Assembly: GCA_013203185.1 (NCBI GenBank)
Contig: JABMOS010000049.1
Location: forward strand, 1 to 33,949
Length of the DNA stretch: 33,949 nt
From: Fidelibacterota bacterium
GTDB taxonomy: Bacteria > Fidelibacterota > UBA8477 > JABMPR01
Direction: 5' to 3'
Positions 7,763 through 14,447 of the stretch are shown one piece after another. A model generated the notes under the pieces. It did not search any database. It saw only the letters and a program-made list of their open reading frames with translations, and had not been told where the DNA came from. How positions within the stretch are numbered: position 1 is the stretch's first letter; each line of letters begins with the position of its first letter. Both the position numbers and the translations under genes were made by a program.

Positions 7763-8683
7763 TTATATATGTTTGAATATGTTCTTAAAAGCTGGTGAAT
7801 TTAGCTTTTCCAGTGAATGCTCAAGATCTTCTTCATCCTTCGCATGGAAAGCAATTTGGACACCCTGTTGTTCAAAATAGGGATCCCATTTTACTTTCAT
7901 GGAATCAGGGAGTTGTGCAGCTTCCAGGGTTTCACTTAGATCCACACCAGCTTGATTTAGGGAGGGGAAACGTGCCTTGTTAATTTTTTCGCGGATTTCC
8001 AGCACGGCGAGGCGATTGTCTTCGTAAGGTGTATCTGCCATTTCCCAGAGACCCATTTCCTCAGCTTTGGTCTTGAAATCAACATCGTCATTTTTGCTCA
8101 TTTCCCAGACATTCTGGATGATCTCAGCAGTCATATTGATCCCAATTTTAAGATTTGTAATAAATCGCTCGACCCATTCGAGATGCCCTTCAGCCCGTTG
8201 GAAAATCAAAGCTCTTTTGAGACTTAGATCCTTATCAATGATAAAGGTCTGGAGTGAATTGGGCAATTTTAAGAGAAACAGAACCTGATCGATGAGCTTC
8301 TCTCTGGGAGCAAGCTCCAGGGCAGGTAAAATTCGTCCAGCCAGAATGGGACGGGGGACACCCAGATCAATTGCTGCTCTGGTGAGGAGCGCTTTATCCA
8401 TGAGATTCATGGGGCTATAGTATTCAATAACCAGCTGGATCAATTCCAGGGTGCTATCAGTATCTTCAATGAGATAGACTGGGACGGTAGGTTTTCCTGC
8501 TTCCTGATCAGCCTGAAAACGATGTATATCTCCAACAATCTTGATGCAGGATGTGGATTGATAGGCCAATATTGGTCTGGAAAGTTTACCCTGTTTGAAA
8601 TCGTCACGCTGATAGGGTAAGGCAGAAAAGCTCGAATGTATGGTGGGACCGACGGTTGTCAGTTCTTTAACTGTGATCTTCAT
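7763..8683 (-). CDS. ParB/sulfiredoxin-fold protein with ParB-like helical region
   Basis: A 306-aa protein whose N-terminal 90 residues look like a ParB nuclease/CTPase-type fold. An early strand region is followed by VGDIHRFQADQEAG (residues 50-63), corresponding to the ParB G-x-x-(H/R)R..A box, and then VPVYLIED. The middle (about 92-165) resembles the ParB helix-turn-helix region: PMNLMDKALLTRAAIDLGVP, then LQTFIIDKDLSLKRALIFQR. The C-terminal third is not recognised. I prefer the ATG at 8683; a TTG three codons upstream is possible. It is the first gene of a two-gene unit with the SPL-like enzyme 6 bp downstream. There is no ParA nearby, so plasmid or chromosome partition is unlikely. 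It may guide or regulate the enzyme on DNA, which is inference. Confidence 0.65.
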   Translation of the reverse strand: MKITVKELTTVGPTIHSSFSALPYQRDDFKQGKLSRPILAYQSTSCIKIVGDIHRFQADQEAGKPTVPVYLIEDTDSTLELIQLVIEYYSPMNLMDKALLTRAAIDLGVPRPILAGRILPALELAPREKLIDQVLFLLKLPNSLQTFIIDKDLSLKRALIFQRAEGHLEWVERFITNLKIGINMTAEIIQNVWEMSKNDDVDFKTKAEEMGLWEMADTPYEDNRLAVLEIREKINKARFPSLNQAGVDLSETLEAAQLPDSMKVKWDPYFEQQGVQIAFHAKDEEDLEHSLEKLNSPAFKNIFKHI

Positions 8684-8756
8684 AGTCACCAATATGTCAG
8701 GAATTAATAGAAATCAAATAGCTTTCATTGAAGGGACGTGTCTTCTATGAGTTGAG

Positions 8757-8786
8757 TAAAAAACCTCACTACAATTAGAGGTTTTT
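8757..8786 (-). terminator. Terminator at the end of the asparaginase-lipoprotein unit
   Basis: AAACCTC (8761-8767) pairs with GAGGTTT (8778-8784) around a 10-nt loop. On the minus strand the stem runs into a T tract. It overlaps the lipoprotein stop codon at 8785-8787. Confidence 0.6.
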
Positions 8787-9078
8787 AGCTTGTTTCTTTT
8801 TTCCTCGCCAGTGAAAGACCACCGAAGCCACTAATGATGGCCATATAAAACCCGAAATCATACCACCAGCCTGTATTGTTTGGGTCATAGACGCGGGTGT
8901 GATCATTAAAAAAGCCCACAATCAATGAGAGGGGAGCGATCCACCCATGCCAGACACCCTTGAAAAATCCTGAAGGGGCTTGCCCCATATTTTGTACAGG
9001 GTTAGGCATACATGATGTGAAAACTATGAGAATTAATAGCGTGGTAATGGTTAGCAATATGAATTTGTTAAGTTTCAT
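8785..9078 (-). CDS. Small lipoprotein with one or two membrane segments, unknown function
   Basis: A 97-aa protein with a lipoprotein signal: basic start MKLNK, hydrophobic core, and a lipobox-like VFTSC placing the modified cysteine at residue 23. The mature part has short hydrophobic stretches (about 45-57 and 74-90) around a TGWWYDFGF block. I recall that block from widespread small uncharacterised envelope proteins. A good Shine-Dalgarno (GAGGAGAT) precedes the ATG. It follows the one-domain asparaginase gene by 14 bp on the same strand and is followed at once by a terminator, so the two genes form an operon. No function can be assigned. Confidence 0.78.
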   Translation of the reverse strand: MKLNKFILLTITTLLILIVFTSCMPNPVQNMGQAPSGFFKGVWHGWIAPLSLIVGFFNDHTRVYDPNNTGWWYDFGFYMAIISGFGGLSLARKKETS

Positions 9079-9092
9079 GAATATCTCCTCAT

Positions 9093-9578
9093 CTATAAGG
9101 TCTCAAAAAGTCCTTTGGCTTTGTTTTTGCGAACATTGTCATATTCGAAATACTGGCCATTCATGGCAATGTATACGCCATGTTTCAGTGTCTGTACATA
9201 GGCCAGGGCAGCGCCCATGTTGAAGAGCCCATCTGAACTGCCAAATACAATGGGAATCATGGCGCCTGTCAGGACAATGGTTTTGTCCTTAATATGGTCT
9301 GCCAAGTAGCGAGCCGTTTCTACCATGGTATCTGTTCCATGGGTAATGACAATCCGATCTGTGGTACTCTTCTGGCAATGAGTCAGAACAATTCCACGAT
9401 CCTCATCAGTCATTTCCAGACTATCTATCATCATGAGACTACGAATACTTACATTGAGCTGAGAACGACTCTGTTCCAACATCTGTTTCAGGTGTGTGTC
9501 TCTGAAATAGAGTGATCCATTGAGCTCGTTGTATTCTTTGTCAAAGGTACCCCCAGTGATGAATATCTGTATTTGCAT
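9093..9578 (-). CDS. One-domain asparaginase-like protein
   Basis: A 161-aa protein matching only the N-terminal domain of L-asparaginases, which are normally about 330 aa. The first catalytic threonine motif is ITGGTFDKEY (near residue 9) and the second is THGTDTMVET (about 80), followed by LTGAMIP. The whole C-terminal domain is absent. There is no frameshift, and the gene ends cleanly just before its operon partner, so it is a compact natural variant rather than a broken gene. I chose the ATG at 9578 because AGGAGAA lies 8 bp upstream; an in-frame ATG seven codons earlier lacks this. Whether it hydrolyses asparagine is uncertain, since the family's dimer site uses residues from both domains. 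Confidence 0.82.
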   Translation of the reverse strand: MQIQIFITGGTFDKEYNELNGSLYFRDTHLKQMLEQSRSQLNVSIRSLMMIDSLEMTDEDRGIVLTHCQKSTTDRIVITHGTDTMVETARYLADHIKDKTIVLTGAMIPIVFGSSDGLFNMGAALAYVQTLKHGVYIAMNGQYFEYDNVRKNKAKGLFETL

Positions 9579-9739
9579 CTCGTATGTTCTCCTGAACATT
9601 GGTTTCGCCTGCTTCTAAATTCAAGGGGAAGCAGTGTGCCAGTAAAGTACGTGCTAGTGGTCCATCGATTAACAAAAAAAGAGCAGGAATAATTGATAAA
9701 ATTGCTTAGAATAAGAATCGATTCAACAAAGGAGCTTCC

Positions 9740-10621
9740 ATGCTGGAAAAAACAGGACGACGGTGGCTGAGAGTCATCCATATTATCTTTATCGCATCTC
9801 TCATGGGCGGTCTGGCTTCAATCCTGGCGATCAAGGCAATTCCTGGTCTGGATACACGCCAGCTTTTTATTGCAAATTATTCTATATATACCCTATTCAA
9901 TACGGTTGTGACCTGGTCATTTTATGGCGTGGTGACTACCGGACTGATTTACTCAATCTTTACCCATTGGGGCTTAACCAAATATTGGTGGATTATTGGC
10001 AAATGGACGGGAACGGTCATACTCTTTACCCTGGTATGGATCTGGTTGGGGCCAGCAATTAATGGAATGGTAGCCCTTTCAGATATTGGAATGAAGGAAT
10101 CTGCTGTACCTCATAGTTATACTGAGTACCACAACACTCTGACACCTGTGATTTCCGTGGCACTATTGATTATGTTCACCTTGATTGCTATTACCATCTT
10201 CAGGCCCTGGGGTCAAAGAACCCAAAAATATGAGCTTAAGCGTAGCTGGATCTTGTCCCTCACAGGATTTGGCGTGGTCCTGGGGGTAGGTCTGGGACTC
10301 ATGGGATACTATGATCTGGAATCCTATCGAAACATGGAAATCGGGAGTCCTGACTTGACCCTGGTGCCAGATGGCATCCATCGCGGTTCTGTGAGCTATT
10401 CAGGATTTGAATATTCAGTCGCCGTTAAGGTAATAGAGTCACGGATTGAAGGGGTTGGCGTTGTCAATAATCGAGATAGTAAATACGCAAGGTTCGCAGA
10501 AGGCATAATCCCTCGGGTGATCCAAAATCAGAGTCCCAATGTTGATGGAATAACAGGCGCCACCACCACCAGTAAATGTTTGATGAAGGCGATAGAGATC
10601 GCTCTAGAGGACGCAGAATGA
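9740..10621 (+). CDS. Membrane protein with C-terminal covalent FMN-binding domain
   Basis: A 293-aa protein with four to five N-terminal membrane helices (about residues 12-32, 50-72, 82-108, 135-158 and 172-190) and a C-terminal FMN_bind domain (about 205-290). The motif DGITGATTTS (269-278) fits the S/T-G-A-T-x-T flavinylation signature, with Thr277 as the expected ApbE attachment site. The membrane half resembles DUF2269-like integral membrane proteins. This suggests a membrane redox protein passing electrons to an extracytoplasmic flavin. A Shine-Dalgarno (AAAGGAGC) precedes the ATG. The stop overlaps the start of the LOG-family gene (ATGA), so the two are translationally coupled. The redox partner is unknown, and no ApbE gene is in the window. 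Confidence 0.82.
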   Translation: MLEKTGRRWLRVIHIIFIASLMGGLASILAIKAIPGLDTRQLFIANYSIYTLFNTVVTWSFYGVVTTGLIYSIFTHWGLTKYWWIIGKWTGTVILFTLVWIWLGPAINGMVALSDIGMKESAVPHSYTEYHNTLTPVISVALLIMFTLIAITIFRPWGQRTQKYELKRSWILSLTGFGVVLGVGLGLMGYYDLESYRNMEIGSPDLTLVPDGIHRGSVSYSGFEYSVAVKVIESRIEGVGVVNNRDSKYARFAEGIIPRVIQNQSPNVDGITGATTTSKCLMKAIEIALEDAE

Positions 10622-11328
10622 ATGTAGACAAACGTGTTATTCGCAAATTTGAAAAGAAGACCTGGTCGGAGGTTAAATCCAAGAATTCCTGGCAAGTTTT
10701 CCGCATTATGGCAGAATTTGTAGAAGGCTTTGATGCGCTGACGCAGGTCGGTCCCTCTGTGACAGTTTTTGGATCAGCTCGCACCAAGCCAGATGATCCC
10801 TATTATGGAATTGCCTATGAACTGGGCAAACTTTTAGCCCATGAGGGTCTCAGTGTGATAACAGGCGGTGGCCCTGGCATCATGGAAGCTGCCAATAAGG
10901 GTGCTATGGAGACTGGAGGCGCTTCGGCTGGTGTAGGTGTTGAATTGCCCTTCGAGGCCTCTAACAACGCATTTATTGACTCAGATAAGAATATCACCTT
11001 TCGCTACTTCTTTGTGCGGAAACTCATGTTTTTGAAATATTCCCAGGCCTTTGTAGCCTTTCCTGGTGGTTTGGGTACGCTGGATGAATTGTTTGAATCT
11101 CTGACATTATCACAGACAGGTAAAACGCCTAAATTCCCCATTCTATTGGTGGGTCGTGATTATTGGTCCGGTCTGGTTGTATGGCTGCGAGAACGAGCCC
11201 TGGCTGAAGGGTATATCGGTGCTGATGATTTGGAGTTGTTTAGAGTGGTGGATACAGCCGAGGAGGCGATGGACTCCATCACACGCTTCTTTGCCAAATT
11301 CCGCAAAGAGATGGTACCGAACTTTTAG
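10618..11328 (+). CDS. LOG-family protein (nucleoside 5'-monophosphate phosphoribohydrolase type)
   Basis: A 236-aa Rossmann-fold protein of the LOG/YgdH/TIGR00730 family. The hallmark motifs are GGGPGIMEAANKGA (about residues 83-96) and PGGLGTLDELFE (about 147-158), the latter being the PGGxGTxxE nucleotide-binding/catalytic motif. Members cleave nucleoside 5'-monophosphates to base plus ribose 5-phosphate; plant and some bacterial members release cytokinins. The start at 10618 overlaps the upstream stop by 4 bp. A longer in-frame extension starting at 10576 would lie inside the FMN-binding gene and has no support. The physiological substrate here is unknown. Confidence 0.88.
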   Translation: MNVDKRVIRKFEKKTWSEVKSKNSWQVFRIMAEFVEGFDALTQVGPSVTVFGSARTKPDDPYYGIAYELGKLLAHEGLSVITGGGPGIMEAANKGAMETGGASAGVGVELPFEASNNAFIDSDKNITFRYFFVRKLMFLKYSQAFVAFPGGLGTLDELFESLTLSQTGKTPKFPILLVGRDYWSGLVVWLRERALAEGYIGADDLELFRVVDTAEEAMDSITRFFAKFRKEMVPNF

Positions 11329-11332
11329 TTTT

Positions 11333-11473
11333 TTGAGTTATTGAGTTATTGAGTTATTGAGTACCCGATGGTTGAGCTTGTCGAAGCCATCCATTGTTCG
11401 ATGAAGCCAGCAGATATATTAACTATAAAAAGTCCCTTTCGCTCTTTGCGCCCTGTGTGGTTAGATTAGGTTT
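11333..11473. repeat. Extragenic repeat patch: 8-bp tandem repeat plus CTTGTCGAAG hairpin
   Basis: The octamer TTGAGTTA is present 3.75 times at 11333-11362. It is followed by a GATGGTT...AGCCATC stem (11367-11391) enclosing the GAGCTTGTCGA core that recurs between genes in many FCB genomes, and then a CTTTCGCTCTTTGCGCCCTG phrase of the same extragenic type. It lies between the convergent LOG and lytR genes. I see no gene here. Confidence 0.7.
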
Positions 11474-12199
11474 TTAACTGAGCTTGTGTTTTAGCTTGGT
11501 AACATAGCGCCGGCTCATGACATAAGGCTCTTCAATGCCCTTCATGTAGACGCGATACGAATTGTTAAACCACTCTTCCAGACGATCCACAAACTCCATA
11601 TTGACGATGGTCGTTCGGTGAATCCGATTAAAAAATGCCTGGGGGAGACGCGTTTCCCATTCCGCCATGGATTTGTGTACCAATACTTTTTTCTTATTGG
11701 TACAAAGGACCTCAGAATAATCTCCAGCTGATGTGATGCAGATAAGGGTACTGATCTTTAAAAATCCCAGACTGGTATCAAGTTTGAGGAGCAGTCTATC
11801 ATTGTATTCCAACTCCCTTAAATCTCCTTCAGATTCATCTGGGATCAACTCAAGTCGTTCGATGGATTGTTGGAGACGGTCGGCACTGACTGGTTTTAGC
11901 AAATAGTCCAGTGCATTGACTTCGAAAGCGCGGAGGGCGAATTCGTCATATGCGGTGACAAAAATGACCCGTATTTCGGAGCTGATTTGTTCCAGGACAT
12001 CAAAACCATTCATACCCGGCATCTGAATATCCAGAAAAACCAGTTCTGGCTCCAACTCCTTGATCATCTCAAGGGCATCCTGACCATTGGAGGCCTCTCC
12101 AAGTACTTCAATATTTTTATGACTGCTGAGAAGTAGACGTAAGTCATTGCGCGCAAGACGTTCATCGTCTACCACAAGGGCTCGATAAAGTTTAGACAT
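11474..12199 (-). CDS. LytTR-family response regulator
   Basis: A 241-aa two-component response regulator. It has an N-terminal receiver domain (about residues 5-120, acidic pair DDE at 11-13, phospho-acceptor Asp57 in FLDIQMPG, conserved Lys in LLKPV) and a C-terminal LytTR DNA-binding domain (about 138-240, with AFFNRIHRTTIVN and FNNSYRVYMKG). LytTR regulators bind pairs of 9-bp direct repeats. The ATG at 12199 has a GGAGGG Shine-Dalgarno and overlaps the end of the sensor kinase gene by 8 bp; a longer in-frame start at 12250 would lie inside the kinase gene. Two candidate target sites lie at 13399-13427 and 14349-14377. Confidence 0.93.
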   Translation of the reverse strand: MSKLYRALVVDDERLARNDLRLLLSSHKNIEVLGEASNGQDALEMIKELEPELVFLDIQMPGMNGFDVLEQISSEIRVIFVTAYDEFALRAFEVNALDYLLKPVSADRLQQSIERLELIPDESEGDLRELEYNDRLLLKLDTSLGFLKISTLICITSAGDYSEVLCTNKKKVLVHKSMAEWETRLPQAFFNRIHRTTIVNMEFVDRLEEWFNNSYRVYMKGIEEPYVMSRRYVTKLKHKLS

Positions 12200-13289
12200 G
12201 GTTTCCCTCCACATCTCGTGAAATTGAAATCCTGATGACAACACAACCATCCTCTTCAGAAGTGATCAGACTGTACTTGCCAGGGAATCTATTTTCAAGA
12301 CGTTCCTTTACATTTTTCAATCCAGTGCCTGTGCCTTCAGGTCGACTGCGTCCCTCAGCATCACCAGATAACCAGGCACCGCTGTTTCTAACGGTGATGG
12401 ACAACTCGTTATCCTTAACACTGGCCAGGATTTTTATCTTCAAAGGCATGTCCGAGGTTTTCATGCCATACTTTACGGCGTTTTCAACCAGAGGATGCAC
12501 CAGGAAGCTGGGGATGGGATACTCTTCAGCGAGGGGGTCAATATCGAAGCTGACCTGCAGATTCTCCTCATAGCGTTTTTCCTCAATGGCGAAGTAATGT
12601 TTTATGGCAGTGATCTCTTCGCTGAAGGGCACATCACCATTGTTCTTACTCACCAGAGAATAACGCAGGAGTTCAGCTAGTTCGGTCACCATATCCCGTG
12701 CTTTGCCCTGGTCTTCAAGGATGAGGGCCCGAATAGAATTTAGCGAGTTGAACAGGAAATGCGGGTTTAATTGATATCTCAACATCTGAAGCTGAGCACT
12801 ATGGGCTAGGAGTTCAGCCTTTTCAGTGCGGGCCAGCTGTTCGTTCCACTGCCTCCAGAAGTTGATCAAAAAGTAGAGGGTTGACCACGTAAACAGGATA
12901 AATGAGTTCCAGTAGATCTGGCCGATGTTCTTTCGCATGGTGATTTTATCCAGAGCGCTCTGAAATTTTTCAATACCATAAATAGGGTAGGAAACAAAAC
13001 GGTCCAGATACACCCAGATGACAGCAAAGGTAACTGATGTGAGAATAACTATTCCTGATACATTCAGAATGGAACGATGTTGATAATCTAGCTTTTGATA
13101 GATTTTACGCATGATGATGGTCACAAGAAAAGCCACCATATAGGTTACAGCAAAACCGATAGTATTTGCTACATCCAGGTCCTTATACGAATAGTAAATG
13201 AGATAGTAGATTATCCCATATAGGAACCAGCCTGAAATCTGGAGCACCCAAAAGAGTGATAGCTTGCCTTGATTTGTTGAGGCTGTCAT
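12192..13289 (-). CDS. LytS-type sensor histidine kinase
   Basis: A 365-aa membrane histidine kinase of the His_kinase (LytS/YehU) class that pairs with LytTR regulators. Four membrane helices (about residues 12-33, 43-63, 73-95 and 123-145) carry no recognisable periplasmic sensor domain. They are followed by a coiled-coil linker, the phosphorylation motif YQLNPHFLFNSLNSIRALI with His177, and an HATPase_c domain (about 260-355, with HPLVENAVKYG and GTGLKNVKERL). It overlaps the downstream response regulator gene by 8 bp, forming a standard operon. A candidate autoregulatory LytTR site lies about 110-140 bp upstream. The signal it senses is unknown. Confidence 0.93.
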   Translation of the reverse strand: MTASTNQGKLSLFWVLQISGWFLYGIIYYLIYYSYKDLDVANTIGFAVTYMVAFLVTIIMRKIYQKLDYQHRSILNVSGIVILTSVTFAVIWVYLDRFVSYPIYGIEKFQSALDKITMRKNIGQIYWNSFILFTWSTLYFLINFWRQWNEQLARTEKAELLAHSAQLQMLRYQLNPHFLFNSLNSIRALILEDQGKARDMVTELAELLRYSLVSKNNGDVPFSEEITAIKHYFAIEEKRYEENLQVSFDIDPLAEEYPIPSFLVHPLVENAVKYGMKTSDMPLKIKILASVKDNELSITVRNSGAWLSGDAEGRSRPEGTGTGLKNVKERLENRFPGKYSLITSEEDGCVVIRISISRDVEGNHV

Positions 13290-13398
13290 ATGGCAAGATA
13301 ACTTTCAATGAAGGGATTAAAAATAATATGTAGAGATCGTAACTTCATCTGCTTGAAGCCAATTTAGCTGGGAGGATTGCCAGAAAATTCTGAATTAG

Positions 13399-13427
13399 CC
13401 AAGCGGTGTATTAATACGGCAAGCGGT
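13399..13427 (-). promoter_or_regulatory. Candidate LytTR-type operator upstream of the lytS-lytR operon
   Basis: On the minus strand (the direction of lytS) the site reads ACCGCTTGC, 11 bp, ACCGCTTGG: two 9-mers sharing eight bases with a 20-bp period. The spacer is the palindrome-like GTATTAATAC. The LytTR consensus as I recall it is (T/A)(A/C)(C/A)GTTN(A/G)(T/G) repeated with about 10-13 bp between copies; these copies differ mainly at the fifth base. The position, about 110 bp before the kinase start, suits autoregulation. Confidence 0.5.
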
Positions 13428-13534
13428 TGGGATAGAGTAGCAATTTGAAAATGCACGTGAGATGAATTTAATGTTAGCTCCTGCACTCAATTTTCTGCTT
13501 CCACTCCTTGACTGATTCAGGTAGACTGCCCTGC

Positions 13535-14242
13535 ATGAACTTGATACTGCTAAATCAGGATGATTTTGTTGCTGAGAATCGTGTTCGCCTCCAGGGTCGC
13601 CGATTCACCCACATCAGCACGATACACAGAGCAGAACCTGACACCAAATTGCGAGTAGGGCTGATCAATAACTTGATGGGGCACGGGATTGTTACCCAGA
13701 TCAACACTGAATTTGTCGAATTGAGCATTGTACTTGACCAATCACCACCAAAAGAACTCCCCGTCACCCTGCTATTGGCCTTACCCCGACCAAAGATGCT
13801 GAAGCGGGTATTGCAAAGCGCAACCTCTCTCGGTGTCAAACAGATATTTCTCATTAATAGTTTCCGCGTTGAGAAGAGTTTCTGGAGTAGTCCAGCTCTG
13901 GAGCCTGAGAATCTCCGCGAGCAGCTTTTGTTCGGTTTGGAGCAGGCCCGTGATACGGTTCTGCCAGAAGTCCATTTGCGCCAGCGCTTTAAGCCTTTTG
14001 TCCAGGATGAATTACCGGAAATAATCAAGGATACAAAAGCTTTGGTCGCGCATCCCTCAAGCGAAAAGAATGTATCCTTGGCATCCAACCTACCAACCAC
14101 TCTTGCCATAGGTCCAGAAGGCGGCTTCATCCCTTTCGAGGTCGAACTCTTAATCGAATGTGGTTTTGCTCAATTCAGTCTGGGTGAGCGGATTTTACGG
14201 GTGGAAACCGCAGTGCCTGTTTTGCTTTCACAATTGATGTAA
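13535..14242 (+). CDS. rsmE: 16S rRNA m3U1498 methyltransferase
   Basis: RsmE methylates N3 of U1498 in 16S rRNA. The 235-aa protein has an N-terminal PUA-like part (about residues 1-70, with GRRFTHISTIHRAEPDTKLRVG-like sequence) and a SPOUT methyltransferase domain (about 72-235). The SAM-binding knot motifs GPEGGF and LGERILRVETAV are intact near the C-terminus. I prefer the ATG at 13535 (MNLILLNQDDF), which matches the family N-terminus; a TTG at 13508 would add nine unconserved residues. The ribosome site is weak. It is monocistronic and divergent from lytS. Confidence 0.9.
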   Translation: MNLILLNQDDFVAENRVRLQGRRFTHISTIHRAEPDTKLRVGLINNLMGHGIVTQINTEFVELSIVLDQSPPKELPVTLLLALPRPKMLKRVLQSATSLGVKQIFLINSFRVEKSFWSSPALEPENLREQLLFGLEQARDTVLPEVHLRQRFKPFVQDELPEIIKDTKALVAHPSSEKNVSLASNLPTTLAIGPEGGFIPFEVELLIECGFAQFSLGERILRVETAVPVLLSQLM

Positions 14243-14348
14243 ATGTAACCCTTATTACAAAATAATTAGCTGCCATTGACTCACGACAGTTATCTGCTCC
14301 ACGCAGCAGGGATGCTGGCTCTTGCCTTCATGTCAATCGTTCCCAATG

Positions 14349-14377
14349 ACCATTTGAAGAAAAAGACAACCATTTGC
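14349..14377 (+). promoter_or_regulatory. Second candidate LytTR-type operator, upstream of the lipoprotein esterase
   Basis: ACCATTTGA (14349-14357), 11 bp, ACCATTTGC (14369-14377): the same 9-11-9 layout and 20-bp period as the site before lytS, sharing ACC-purine-pyrimidine-TTG. It points in the direction of the downstream gene and ends 70 bp before its start. Regulation of the esterase by the nearby LytTR pair is inference. Confidence 0.45.
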
Positions 14378-14447
14378 AGATGAATTAACTGCCACGAAGC
14401 ACTTAAGCTTAAAATAGCACCATGATACAAGAGAAGGGGACACATCC

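Noticed and set aside
7763-8683. Calling the ParB-like protein a chromosome or plasmid partition protein
   Set aside because: No ParA gene, parS-like site or replication gene is present; its partner is a radical SAM enzyme.
9664-9723. ATCGATT repeated at 9664 and 9717 before the FMN-binding gene
   Set aside because: Only a short AT-rich word 53 bp apart; not enough to call an operator.
13555-14130. 191-codon minus-strand open frame over rsmE
   Set aside because: It is antisense to rsmE, whose knot motifs are intact.
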